Assembly (NCBI GenBank): GCA_902789345.1
Contig: CADANT010000019.1
Coordinates: 24,105-88,104 of the forward strand
DNA length: 64,000 nucleotides
Direction: 5' to 3'
From: an uncultured Ruminococcus sp.
Lineage (GTDB): Bacteria > Bacillota > Clostridia > Oscillospirales > Acutalibacteraceae
The notes beneath the pieces were generated by a model. That model was not told the DNA's origin and searched no databases. It saw nothing but the letters and a program-made list of their open reading frames with translations. This document shows positions 46,978 through 55,040 of this stretch, one piece after another; within the stretch, counting starts at the first letter, position 1, and every line of letters starts with the position of its first letter. A program made the position numbers and the translations under genes.

Positions 46978-47439
46978 ATGAGTGAAAGAGGGCAAAAGGC
47001 CTACGACTACTTTATGCAGGGCTACAACTGTGCGCAGGCTGTTTTACTTGCGTTCGGTGACCTAACAGGGCTTGATGAGAAAACCGCTGCTTTGGTTGCC
47101 TCCGGCTTTGGTGCAGGCATTGGCAAAACAAGAAATGTATGCGGTACTGTAACAGGTATGATAATGGCGGCGGACCTGATAAACGGATACGAAAATCCAA
47201 AGGATTCCAACGCAAAGATTCACACCTATGATATGGTGCAAAACCTGTTAAATGAGTTTAAGGCTGAAAACGGCTCAATAATATGCGCAGAGCTTTTAGG
47301 ATTAAAACCAATGGAGGACACCTCACCTGTTCCTAATAAACGCACCGGTGAGTATTATAAAAAGCGCCCTTGCCCTGAGCTTTGCAGACAGGCAGCGGAA
47401 ATTCTTGAAAATTATTTAACTGCTCAAGAAAATTTGTAA
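46978..47439 (+). CDS. C_GCAxxG_C_C family (probable redox) protein
   Basis: 153 residues of the family named for its conserved Cys pattern. Here the motif order is YNCAQAVLLAFGD, GFGAGIGKTRNVCGTVTGMIM, a later Cys in SIICAELLG, and RPCPELCRQAAEIL at the C-terminus. These cysteines suggest metal or cluster binding or a thiol redox role; none has been proven to my knowledge. A weak ribosome site (AAGGGTGAT) precedes the ATG. The 23-base gap to the CBS gene and the following terminator make a two-gene transcript. Confidence 0.85.
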   Translation: MSERGQKAYDYFMQGYNCAQAVLLAFGDLTGLDEKTAALVASGFGAGIGKTRNVCGTVTGMIMAADLINGYENPKDSNAKIHTYDMVQNLLNEFKAENGSIICAELLGLKPMEDTSPVPNKRTGEYYKKRPCPELCRQAAEILENYLTAQENL

Positions 47440-47496
47440 AAATTAAGATTATTGAAGTTACTTAGTACAAACTTTATATAGAAAAATGTACATAAC

Positions 47497-47527
47497 AAAA
47501 GGTCAGGCAACATTTGCCTGACCTTTT
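47497..47527 (+). terminator. Terminator after the C_GCAxxG_C_C gene
   Basis: Perfect 14-bp arms AAAAGGTCAGGCAA and TTGCCTGACCTTTT around three bases. Nothing else is seen from 47528 to 47680. Confidence 0.8.
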
Positions 47528-47681
47528 CTATTGCAATTTAGGAATAAAATTACTCTTTATCTACAGCTTATTAAAAAGTGTTCAGTTTGACATTGCTATT
47601 TATGATTGCAATTTATAATGCCAAATTTAAAACAATTTAATGAATGAATATCACACTTGTAATGGGGTTTTTAATACTGAT

Positions 47682-47720
47682 AAAAAGGCGTATGCATTGG
47701 AAAGACCACTGCATACGCCT
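47682..47720 (-). terminator. Terminator of the malQ-glgP operon
   Basis: Arms AGGCGTATGCA and TGCATACGCCT; on the minus strand the stem is followed by TTTTTATC. It lies about 40 bases after the end of the full-length glgP frame, which supports the downstream piece being part of the original gene. Confidence 0.75.
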
Positions 47721-47757
47721 GAATTGTTTATAGAAACAATATAATATTTAATTTATA

Positions 47758-50136
47758 TTACTTAAGCTTCCATAGCTCCTCAGCATACTGTAGAATTGTT
47801 CTGTCTGATGAGAAGTAGCCTGCATTAGCTACATTCTTTAGGCACTGTGTAGCAAACTTAGTTCTGTCACTATAGTTCTGGTTACACTCAATCTTCTTGT
47901 CAACATATGACTGAAGGTCTAGCATAATGAAGTAGTGGTCAGGCTGATGCCAGTGAGCACCGTGAATTAGTGAGTGGTGAAGCTCAGCAAAGCTGCCCTC
48001 GCCCTGTGCACCGCCGTCTGAGAAAGTACCGTCGATTAGAGTATCAACAGCTCTCTTAATCATTGGGTTCTCGTTGTAAATCTTCTCAGAATTGTAAGCG
48101 TTGCGAGCCTTAAGGTCGTCAATCTCCTCAACTCTTGCACCGAAGATATACTCGTTCTAGATATACTCGTTCTCTTCACCGGCCTTTTGTGTAATCTCTA
48201 CATTAGCACCGTCATAAGTACCAAGTGTAACAGCGCCGTTTAGCATAAACTTCATGTTACCTGTACCTGAAGCCTCTGTACCTGCTGTAGAAATCTGCTC
48301 TGAAATATCAGCAGCCGGGAAAATCTTCTCAGCGTAAGATACATTGTAGTTAGATACAAATACAACCTGTAGCTTGTCCTTAGTATCAGGGTCGTTGTTT
48401 ACAAGCTTAGCAATCTCGTTGATATACTTAATAATTGCCTTTGCTCTTGCATAACCAGGAGCAGCCTTAGCACCAAAGATAAATGCTGTTGGGTTCCAGT
48501 TAGGAAGCTCGCCGGCCTTTAGCTTTTGGTAAATAGCAACGATAGAAATAGCGTTCATTAGCTGTCTCTTGTACTCGTGAAGTCTCTTAACCTGTACATC
48601 AAAGATGAAGCTTGGGTCAATGTAAACATTGTCGTGCTTCTGAATGAAATCAGAAAGCTGCTTCTTCTTTAGATCCTTAATAGCGTTAAATTCAGCAATA
48701 GCCTTGTCGTCAATCTTGTCATTCAAAGCTGTTAGCTTGTCAAGATCTCTTAGCCAGCCCTCGCCAACTCTATCTGTAATAAACTTAGAAAGCTCAGGGT
48801 TACATAGGCCCAACCATCTACGCTGTGTAATACCGTTTGTCTTGTTCTGGAAACGCTCAGGATAAACCTGGTACCACTCCTTAAATACATCGTCCTTAAG
48901 GATTTCTGTATGAATCCAAGCAACACCGTTTGTATGAGTTGAAACATAAACAGCAAGTCTAGCCATGTGAACAAGGTTGCCGTCTATAATTCTCATCTTG
49001 TTACGCATATCGCCGTGAATATTTCTTTGGTCAAAGTCACGGTCCATATGCTCCTGGATTCTCTGAATGTACTGGAATACATTAGGAATTACATCGTTAA
49101 TTAGGTTAATATCCCACTTCTCAAGAGCTTCGCCAAGAACTGTGTGGTTTGTATAGTTAAATGTCTTTTGTGCAATATCAAATGCTGTCTCAAAGTCGAT
49201 ACCCTCAGCCTCAAGCAGTCTGATAAGCTCAGGAATAGCTATAACCGGGTGTGTATCGTTTAGCTGGATAGCATAGTCGCTTGAGAACTTGCTGAAGTCG
49301 TTACCGTGCTTAGCCTTGTAGTTCTTAATAATGTTCTGTAGAGAAGCACTGCAGAAGAAATACTGCTGCTTTAGTCTTAGAACCTTACCCTCGTAACCGT
49401 TGTCGTTAGGGTACAGAACCTTAGAAATGTTTTCAGCTGCATTCTTAGCCTCTACTGACTTAGTGTACTCGCAGTTGTTGAAAGCCAAAAAGTCGAAGTC
49501 TTCAACAGCCTCTGCCTGCCATAGGCGAAGAGTATTGATGTTCTCTGTGCCATAGCCGATAACAGCCATATCATAAGGAACAGCCTTAACTGTCTGATTT
49601 TTAAATGAAACAAGAACTGTGTCTTCTTCACGACGGATTGACCATGGATCGTCAAATCTCTGCCAGTCGTCAGCAACCTCTACCTGTCTGCCGTCCTGAA
49701 TAAGCTGCTTAAACAGACCGTACTTATAACGGATTCCGTAGCCGTCAAGCGGTACATCCTGTGTAGCGGCACTGTCTAGGAAACAGGCTGCCAAACGGCC
49801 AAGACCGCCGTTACCAAGTGCAGCGTCATCAATTTCCTCAAATACATTGATGTCAATACCCTTTGAAGCAAGCAGATCCTTGATTTCTTCAAGAATGCCC
49901 ATGCAAAGCATATTGTTGTAAATCATACGACCCATCAAAAATTCAGCTGACAAGTAGTAGCATCTGCGTTCACTTGCGTGCTTAGCCTTTGCTGCTGCCC
50001 ATCTGTCGCTGATGTCGCCCATCATTGCCTTACCAACTACAAAGTGCAGCTCGCCTGCTGAAAGCTCTTCCAGCTTCTTGCAATACTCGCTCTTTGCAAT
50101 CTCGATAAGATTATTCATCATCTTGTTCTCACTCAT
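47758..50136 (-). pseudogene. glgP: Glycogen phosphorylase, interrupted by one in-frame TAG
   Basis: GT35 phosphorylase releasing glucose 1-phosphate from glycogen or maltodextrin. Residues 1-659 run from ATG 50136 to a TAG at 48159-48157. The same frame continues without shift for 31 codons and then the 101-residue piece starting MIKRAVDTL, to a natural end at 47758. Together they give about 792 codons, normal for GlgP. The PLP lysine lies before the stop in EASGTGNMKF (about 635). The amber codon is created at the junction of an exact 15-bp tandem duplication (48144-48173), so one repeat unit is the only difference from an intact gene. The start overlaps the malQ stop (ATGA). Without readthrough the C-terminal ~130 residues are lost. 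Confidence 0.9.
48144..48173 (-). repeat. Exact 15-bp tandem duplication creating the glgP stop
   Basis: AGATATACTCGTTCT is repeated head to tail with no mismatch (plus-strand reading). On the coding strand the junction of the two units reads ATC-TAG-AAC. Deleting one unit gives ENEYIFGARVEEI, the expected phosphorylase sequence. Confidence 0.95.
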
Positions 50137-51626
50137 TGGTCATTTTCCTCCAGTCGGTTATATGTTGTAGCCAAAGCTTTTAGTTTAGCTGCAAGCTCAT
50201 CTGTAAGAGCCTCGCCTTTTATTCTCCAAACCCAGTTTCCACCAAGTGTAGACGGTGTATTCATTCTTGCCTCGCTTCCAAGTCCGAGAATGTCCTGCAT
50301 TTGGATAATTGCATATTTACTAACACTTGCATAAGCAGTGCGAATAATACCCCAGTTGTAGCCTTCTTCTTCGGTTAATTTACAGTAGCTTCTTGCAAAC
50401 TCAACATCCTGTGGCTTTGCAGTAGCAAACCAACCCATAATGGTGTCGTTGTCGTGTGTACCGCTGTAAACAACGCTATTTTCTGTATAGTGATCCGGCA
50501 AATAATCGTTATCCTCGCCGCTGTCAAAGGCAAACTCAAGCACCTTCATACCAGGATAGCCTGAATCCTTTAGCAGTTGGATAACACCGGGGGTCAACAA
50601 ACCAAGATCTTCGGCAACAATAGGGAAATCTCCTATTGCTTCCCTCATCTTTTCAAAGAACTGAATACCCGGACCCTCAAGCCACTCGCCGCCAATGGCA
50701 TTCTCGGCAGGGAACGGTATTGCATAATACGAATCAAACGCACGGAAGTGGTCGATTCTTACTATATCAAACAAATTAGCGGCACTCTTTATGCGAGCGA
50801 ACCACCATTGATAATTTGTTTCCTTTAGATGCTCCCAGTTATAAAGCGGATTACCCCATAACTGACCTGTTGCAGAAAAATAGTCCGGCGGACAACCTGC
50901 AACGCATACAGGCTGCTTTTCTTCATCCAGCCAGAAAACATCTGAATTAGCCCAGGTGTCGGAGCTGTCCATAGCAACATATATAGGCATATCACCCATA
51001 ATCTTTATACCAAGACTGTTTACATATGCTCTAAATTCTGCCCATTGCTTGTAGAAAATATACTGAACAAATTTCCAAAAATCAATTTCAGGCTTTAGCT
51101 CCTTTGTATATTTAGCAATAGCCTCCGGCTTACGAAACTTTATATCTTCGTCCTCCCACTCTGTCCAGGCTTTCATATCGTTATTTTTCTTAACAGCCAT
51201 ATACAGTGCGTAGTCTTCAAGCCAAGCAGAATTATCTTTTACAAACTTTTTATATTCAGGTGTAGATTTTCTGAACCTCTTGTAAGCAGCACGCAGTACC
51301 AAGAACTTTGTTTCGTATATCTGAGCGTAGTCTACTTCTTCAGGGTTTTCTCCCCAAGCTCTGCCCTCCAGGTCCTTTTTAGTAAGCAAGCCCTCTTCTA
51401 CCAGCTTATCAATATCTATCATATACGGATTGCCCGCATAAGTAGAAAAAGATTGGTAAGGTGAGTCGCCGTAGCTTGTAGGGCCTACAGGCAGTATCTG
51501 CCATATTTTCTGACCTGCCGCCTTTAGAAAATCGGCAAAATCGTAAGCTGCCTTACCTATAGTACCAAAGCCGTAAGGTGATGGCAGTGACGATATAGAC
51601 ATAAGAATACCTGCACATCTTGACAT
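50133..51626 (-). CDS. malQ: 4-alpha-glucanotransferase (amylomaltase)
   Basis: GH77 enzyme that transfers maltodextrin segments, producing glucose and longer chains for phosphorylase. 497 residues, typical for the plain bacterial type. The nucleophile Asp is in DIVRIDHFRAFDSYYAIP (about residue 293), the acid/base Glu in IVAEDLGLLTP (about 341) and the third Asp in YSGTHDNDTI. The N-terminus SLPSPYGFGTIG is standard. GGAG precedes the ATG. It is followed directly by glgP with a 4-base ATGA overlap; together they degrade maltodextrin or glycogen to glucose 1-phosphate and glucose. Confidence 0.96.
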   Translation of the reverse strand: MSRCAGILMSISSLPSPYGFGTIGKAAYDFADFLKAAGQKIWQILPVGPTSYGDSPYQSFSTYAGNPYMIDIDKLVEEGLLTKKDLEGRAWGENPEEVDYAQIYETKFLVLRAAYKRFRKSTPEYKKFVKDNSAWLEDYALYMAVKKNNDMKAWTEWEDEDIKFRKPEAIAKYTKELKPEIDFWKFVQYIFYKQWAEFRAYVNSLGIKIMGDMPIYVAMDSSDTWANSDVFWLDEEKQPVCVAGCPPDYFSATGQLWGNPLYNWEHLKETNYQWWFARIKSAANLFDIVRIDHFRAFDSYYAIPFPAENAIGGEWLEGPGIQFFEKMREAIGDFPIVAEDLGLLTPGVIQLLKDSGYPGMKVLEFAFDSGEDNDYLPDHYTENSVVYSGTHDNDTIMGWFATAKPQDVEFARSYCKLTEEEGYNWGIIRTAYASVSKYAIIQMQDILGLGSEARMNTPSTLGGNWVWRIKGEALTDELAAKLKALATTYNRLEENDQ

Positions 51627-51840
51627 AATTTCTCATCTCCATTTATACAATTTTAAGATTTATTATTTATTAAAACTCATTAATCCCATCGTATCACACT
51701 ATTACAGTGTATCATAAAGAGTAAATTTTATCAATAGAATTTGTAAAGATTTTATGTGACAAGTTCCCAAAATTTACGCCTTATTTTTGCACATAAAACT
51801 ATACCATTAACTTTTTGCACAACTTTTCAGCTTATTAATG

Positions 51841-52392
51841 CTATATACTATTACTATTTACTTCCTTATATGCAAGGTACATTGCTGCTGCCGCCGCTAA
51901 TTCTCTTACCTTTTCACGATTGTTTACCTTATTTTCGCACAAAAGCGCCTTTACAGCATAGGCTTTATCCTTTGTAGACACACCTATATAAACCAAGCCT
52001 ACCGGTTTTTGCGGCGTACCGCCTGTAGGCCCTGCTATGCCTGTAGTGGACACACCTATATAGCTGTTTGCAAGCTCTCTTACACCCTGCGCCATTTCTA
52101 CAGCGGTTTCCTCGCTTACAGCACCTACGGCGTCCAGGGTAGCCTTGCTTACTTTTAAAACTTTAGATTTAATTTCATTCGAGTATGAACACACACCGCA
52201 GTCAAAAACAGCAGACGCACCTGAAATTTCGGTTATTTTTTTGCTTATAAGCCCACCGGTACAGCTTTCAGCTGTAGCTATTTTGATTCCTTTTTCTACC
52301 AGCTTTTGTACCAACAGGCTGTTAATACCATCTATATTAATGTTATCATTTGCAGCTTCTGCTTTAAGGCTGTTTTCTGTAATTGTTTTCAT
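51841..52392 (-). CDS. pncC: Nicotinamide-nucleotide amidohydrolase (CinA C-terminal domain protein)
   Basis: Converts NMN to nicotinate mononucleotide in the pyridine-nucleotide cycle. 183 residues: a ~25-residue leader, then the CinA C-terminal domain starting LVQKLVEKGIKIATAESCTG. The active-site motifs ATAESCTGGLIS and GIAGPTGGTPQKPVG are present. It lacks the molybdopterin-like N-terminal domain of full CinA, as stand-alone PncC does. A GGTGGGT ribosome site precedes the ATG. Located 76 bases after proA on the same strand. Confidence 0.9.
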   Translation of the reverse strand: MKTITENSLKAEAANDNINIDGINSLLVQKLVEKGIKIATAESCTGGLISKKITEISGASAVFDCGVCSYSNEIKSKVLKVSKATLDAVGAVSEETAVEMAQGVRELANSYIGVSTTGIAGPTGGTPQKPVGLVYIGVSTKDKAYAVKALLCENKVNNREKVRELAAAAAMYLAYKEVNSNSI

Positions 52393-52467
52393 ATCTACCC
52401 ACCATTTTCGTCATTTATAAATTGCAACAAGGCACTTTTAATAAGTGCCCTGTTATGTAAATAAATA

Positions 52468-53712
52468 TTACCTTATTTGTCCGTCACCGGATATTACATA
52501 CTTCATTGATGTCAGCTCGGTAAGGCCCATTGGTCCTCTTGCATGCAGCTTTTGTGTAGAAATTCCTATTTCGGCACCCATACCGAACTCTCCGCCGTCG
52601 GTAAACCTTGTAGAAGCGTTAACATAAACAGCGGCAGAATCCACCTGTGCCGTAAACTTACGCTGTGCCTCGTAGCTGTTGGTTACAATAACCTCACTGT
52701 GGCCTGTGGAATACTTTCTTATATGCTCAATAGCGTCGTCCAAAGAGTCAACAACCTTAATGGCAATTTTATAATCAAGGTATTCGTTAGCCCAGTCATA
52801 CTCCTCTGCCGGAATAACACAATCGCCTAAAATTGCTTTTGCCCTGTCACAGCCGTGCAACTCAACATTATGTTCGTCCAATCTGCTTTTCAACATTGGT
52901 AAAAATTTATCTGCCACACTGCTGTGTACAAGAACAGTTTCAAGAGCATTGCACACTGACGGTCTTTGTGTTTTGCCGTTGTCAACAATATTAACAGCCA
53001 TATCAAGGTCGGCGTCTTTATCAACATATGCATGGCAGTTGCCCACACCTGTTTCAATAACAGGTACCTTTGAATTTTCAACAACAGCCTTAATTAAACC
53101 TGCGCCGCCACGAGGAATAAGCACATCTAAATATTTGCTTAAACACATAAGCTCAACAGAGGACTGCCTTGTAGTATCCTTTACAAGCTGTACGCAGTCG
53201 GCAGGCAGACCTACAGACTCTATGGCCTCTCTCATAACATCGGCAATAACGGTGTTTGAGTTAATAGCCTCTTTACCGCCACGCAAAATAACAGCATTAC
53301 CTGCCATTAGGCACAATGCAGCAGCGTCTGAGGTAACATTTGGCCTTGCTTCAAATATAATTCCTATAACGCCCATTGGCACTCTGATTTTTTTAATTTC
53401 CATACCGTTTTCTGCGGTTCTGCCTGTTATAACCTGACCTACAGGGTCGTCAAAATCGGCTACCTTGCGCACTCCCTGTGCCATACCGTCTATTCTTTCG
53501 TCTGTAAGCCTTAGTCTGTCTAAAAGTGACTGTGTTAAACCGTTTTCTTCCCCGTTTTTAATATCAATATTATTTTTCTCAATTATTCTTTCTTTATTAG
53601 CAACCAAGGCGTCTGCTATAGCAAGCAGTGCTGTCTTTTTCTTCTTTCCGGCTACAGCAAGCACACTTGCGGCACTTTTAGCCCTTGCTCCCATTTTTTC
53701 CATTTCTGTCAT
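52468..53712 (-). CDS. proA: Gamma-glutamyl phosphate reductase (glutamate-5-semialdehyde dehydrogenase)
   Basis: NADPH-dependent reduction of glutamyl 5-phosphate in proline synthesis. 414 residues, normal. Cofactor-site stretch PMGVIGIIFEARPNVTSDA, NAVILRGGKEA, then LIPRGGAGLIKAV, the catalytic Cys in ETGVGNCHAYVDKDADL, and C-terminal FTDGGEFGMGAEIGISTQK. AGGAGG precedes the ATG. proB, its usual neighbour, is not in the window. It lies 51 bases after metA on the same strand. Confidence 0.97.
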   Translation of the reverse strand: MTEMEKMGARAKSAASVLAVAGKKKKTALLAIADALVANKERIIEKNNIDIKNGEENGLTQSLLDRLRLTDERIDGMAQGVRKVADFDDPVGQVITGRTAENGMEIKKIRVPMGVIGIIFEARPNVTSDAAALCLMAGNAVILRGGKEAINSNTVIADVMREAIESVGLPADCVQLVKDTTRQSSVELMCLSKYLDVLIPRGGAGLIKAVVENSKVPVIETGVGNCHAYVDKDADLDMAVNIVDNGKTQRPSVCNALETVLVHSSVADKFLPMLKSRLDEHNVELHGCDRAKAILGDCVIPAEEYDWANEYLDYKIAIKVVDSLDDAIEHIRKYSTGHSEVIVTNSYEAQRKFTAQVDSAAVYVNASTRFTDGGEFGMGAEIGISTQKLHARGPMGLTELTSMKYVISGDGQIR

Positions 53713-53763
53713 AGTATATTCCTCCTAATGTACGGATATTAATTTAATATATTATTTTATTAA

Positions 53764-54693
53764 TTATTCAAACATCTTTTTTAAATCTTCAAGGTCGTAC
53801 GGTGTTTTCTGATAAACATAATAATTCAACCAATTGGTAAAAAGCATGGTTGCGTTACTTCGCCAAGTAAGGGGAGGTGTTGCCTGTGGGTCGTCCTCCG
53901 GAAAATAGTTGTGGGGTATGGTAGGGTGCAGTCCCTTGTTTAAGTCTCTAAAATACTCTGTAGCAAGGGTGTTTCTGTCATATTCTCCGTGACCAAGCAC
54001 AAAAAATTTTCTGCCGTCCTTACTGCATACAACCGCCACACCTGCCATACGGGATGTAGCAAGTATTTCAAGTTCGGGGTGCTGTTTAATATCTTCTCTT
54101 ATAACACCTGTATAACGGGAATGGGGCAGTGCAAACCTGTCGTCAAAGCCACGCATTAGCGGGTGGTTGGGGTTAAGCACCCTATGTTGGAAAATACCTG
54201 TAAGCTTGTACCCAAGGTCATACTTTTTAATGCCGTAATGATAGTACAAGCCTGCCTGTGCTCCCCAACAAATATGCATAGTGGAATATACATTACGCTT
54301 ACTCCACTCCATAATTGTTTCCAACTCCTGCCAGTAGTCAACCTCCTCAAAAGCCAACTGCTCAACCGGCGCCCCTGTTATTATCATACCGTCATAGCGT
54401 TTATTTTTAATTTCGTCAAAGGTTTTATAAAATTCCGTTAAATGCAGTGCAGAGGTGTTTTTTGACCGATGTGTGGCTGTTTGCAAAAGCTCCACATCTA
54501 CCTGCAGCGGACTGTTACCCAGCAGACGCAAAAGCTGAGTTTCAGTTTCTATTTTTGTGGGCATTAAATTTAAAATAATAATTTTCAGAGGTCTTATATC
54601 CTGCTTAATCGCCACATCTTCAGGCATGACAAAGATATTCTCCGATTCCAGTACCTTTATAGCGGGCAAGTCTGCCTTAACCTTAATTGGCAT
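53764..54693 (-). CDS. metA: Homoserine O-acyltransferase (acetyl-CoA type by residue 111)
   Basis: Activates homoserine for methionine synthesis. 309 residues of the MetA (not MetX) fold. Catalytic triad residues Cys142 (HICWGAQAG), His235 and Glu237 (LGHGEYDR) are present. Residue 111 is Glu in [16 protein letters not shown]. In characterised MetA proteins Glu111 goes with acetyl-CoA use and Gly111 with succinyl-CoA, so this is predicted to be homoserine O-acetyltransferase. AGGAGG precedes the ATG. The upstream region has a promoter but no SAM riboswitch. Confidence 0.94.
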   Translation of the reverse strand: MPIKVKADLPAIKVLESENIFVMPEDVAIKQDIRPLKIIILNLMPTKIETETQLLRLLGNSPLQVDVELLQTATHRSKNTSALHLTEFYKTFDEIKNKRYDGMIITGAPVEQLAFEEVDYWQELETIMEWSKRNVYSTMHICWGAQAGLYYHYGIKKYDLGYKLTGIFQHRVLNPNHPLMRGFDDRFALPHSRYTGVIREDIKQHPELEILATSRMAGVAVVCSKDGRKFFVLGHGEYDRNTLATEYFRDLNKGLHPTIPHNYFPEDDPQATPPLTWRSNATMLFTNWLNYYVYQKTPYDLEDLKKMFE

Positions 54694-54741
54694 ATATTCA
54701 ACCTCCTAACAAACATTTTAATTAACATTATACTAACTAAC

Positions 54742-54770
54742 ATTATAAATGCAATTACCTATATTTTCAA
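54742..54770 (-). promoter_or_regulatory. Promoter of metA
   Basis: Minus strand TTGAAA (54770-54765), 17-base spacer, TATAAT (54747-54742), about 50 bases before metA. The leader is too short for a SAM riboswitch or T-box. Confidence 0.65.
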
Positions 54771-54950
54771 CAGTAAATATTTATATCCGGCTACAGACTC
54801 TCTTATAAAGGCCAAAAAAATGCTACATACTTTAAAATTGGTTTAGAGTAACCACAGTTTATATTATACTTATTGTATATGCTAACATTTATAAAATAAA
54901 AAACTATTTTTGTCTATAAAGGCAAATTTGTTAATTTTGCTCTAATAATA

Positions 54951-54979
54951 TTTACGCAATATCTCAAAAGTGGTAAAAT
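54951..54979 (+). promoter_or_regulatory. Promoter of the YfhO-like gene
   Basis: TTTACG (54951-54956), 17-base spacer, TAAAAT (54974-54979), about 60 bases before the start. The remaining gap sequence 54771-54950 is AT-rich with no gene. Confidence 0.5.
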
Positions 54980-55040
54980 AATTGTGTATGCCGATGTAAG
55001 GCAAATCTTATTATTTTGGTTAGAAAGGTTCTGATACTTA

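Noticed and set aside
48157..48159. Programmed recoding (pyrrolysine or readthrough) of the glgP TAG
   Set aside because: The TAG is fully explained by a tandem-duplication junction, no downstream insertion structure is seen, and TAG is an ordinary stop for other genes in the window.
54694..54790. SAM riboswitch or T-box before metA
   Set aside because: The leader after the predicted promoter is only about 45 bases and lacks any conserved riboswitch or T-box segment.
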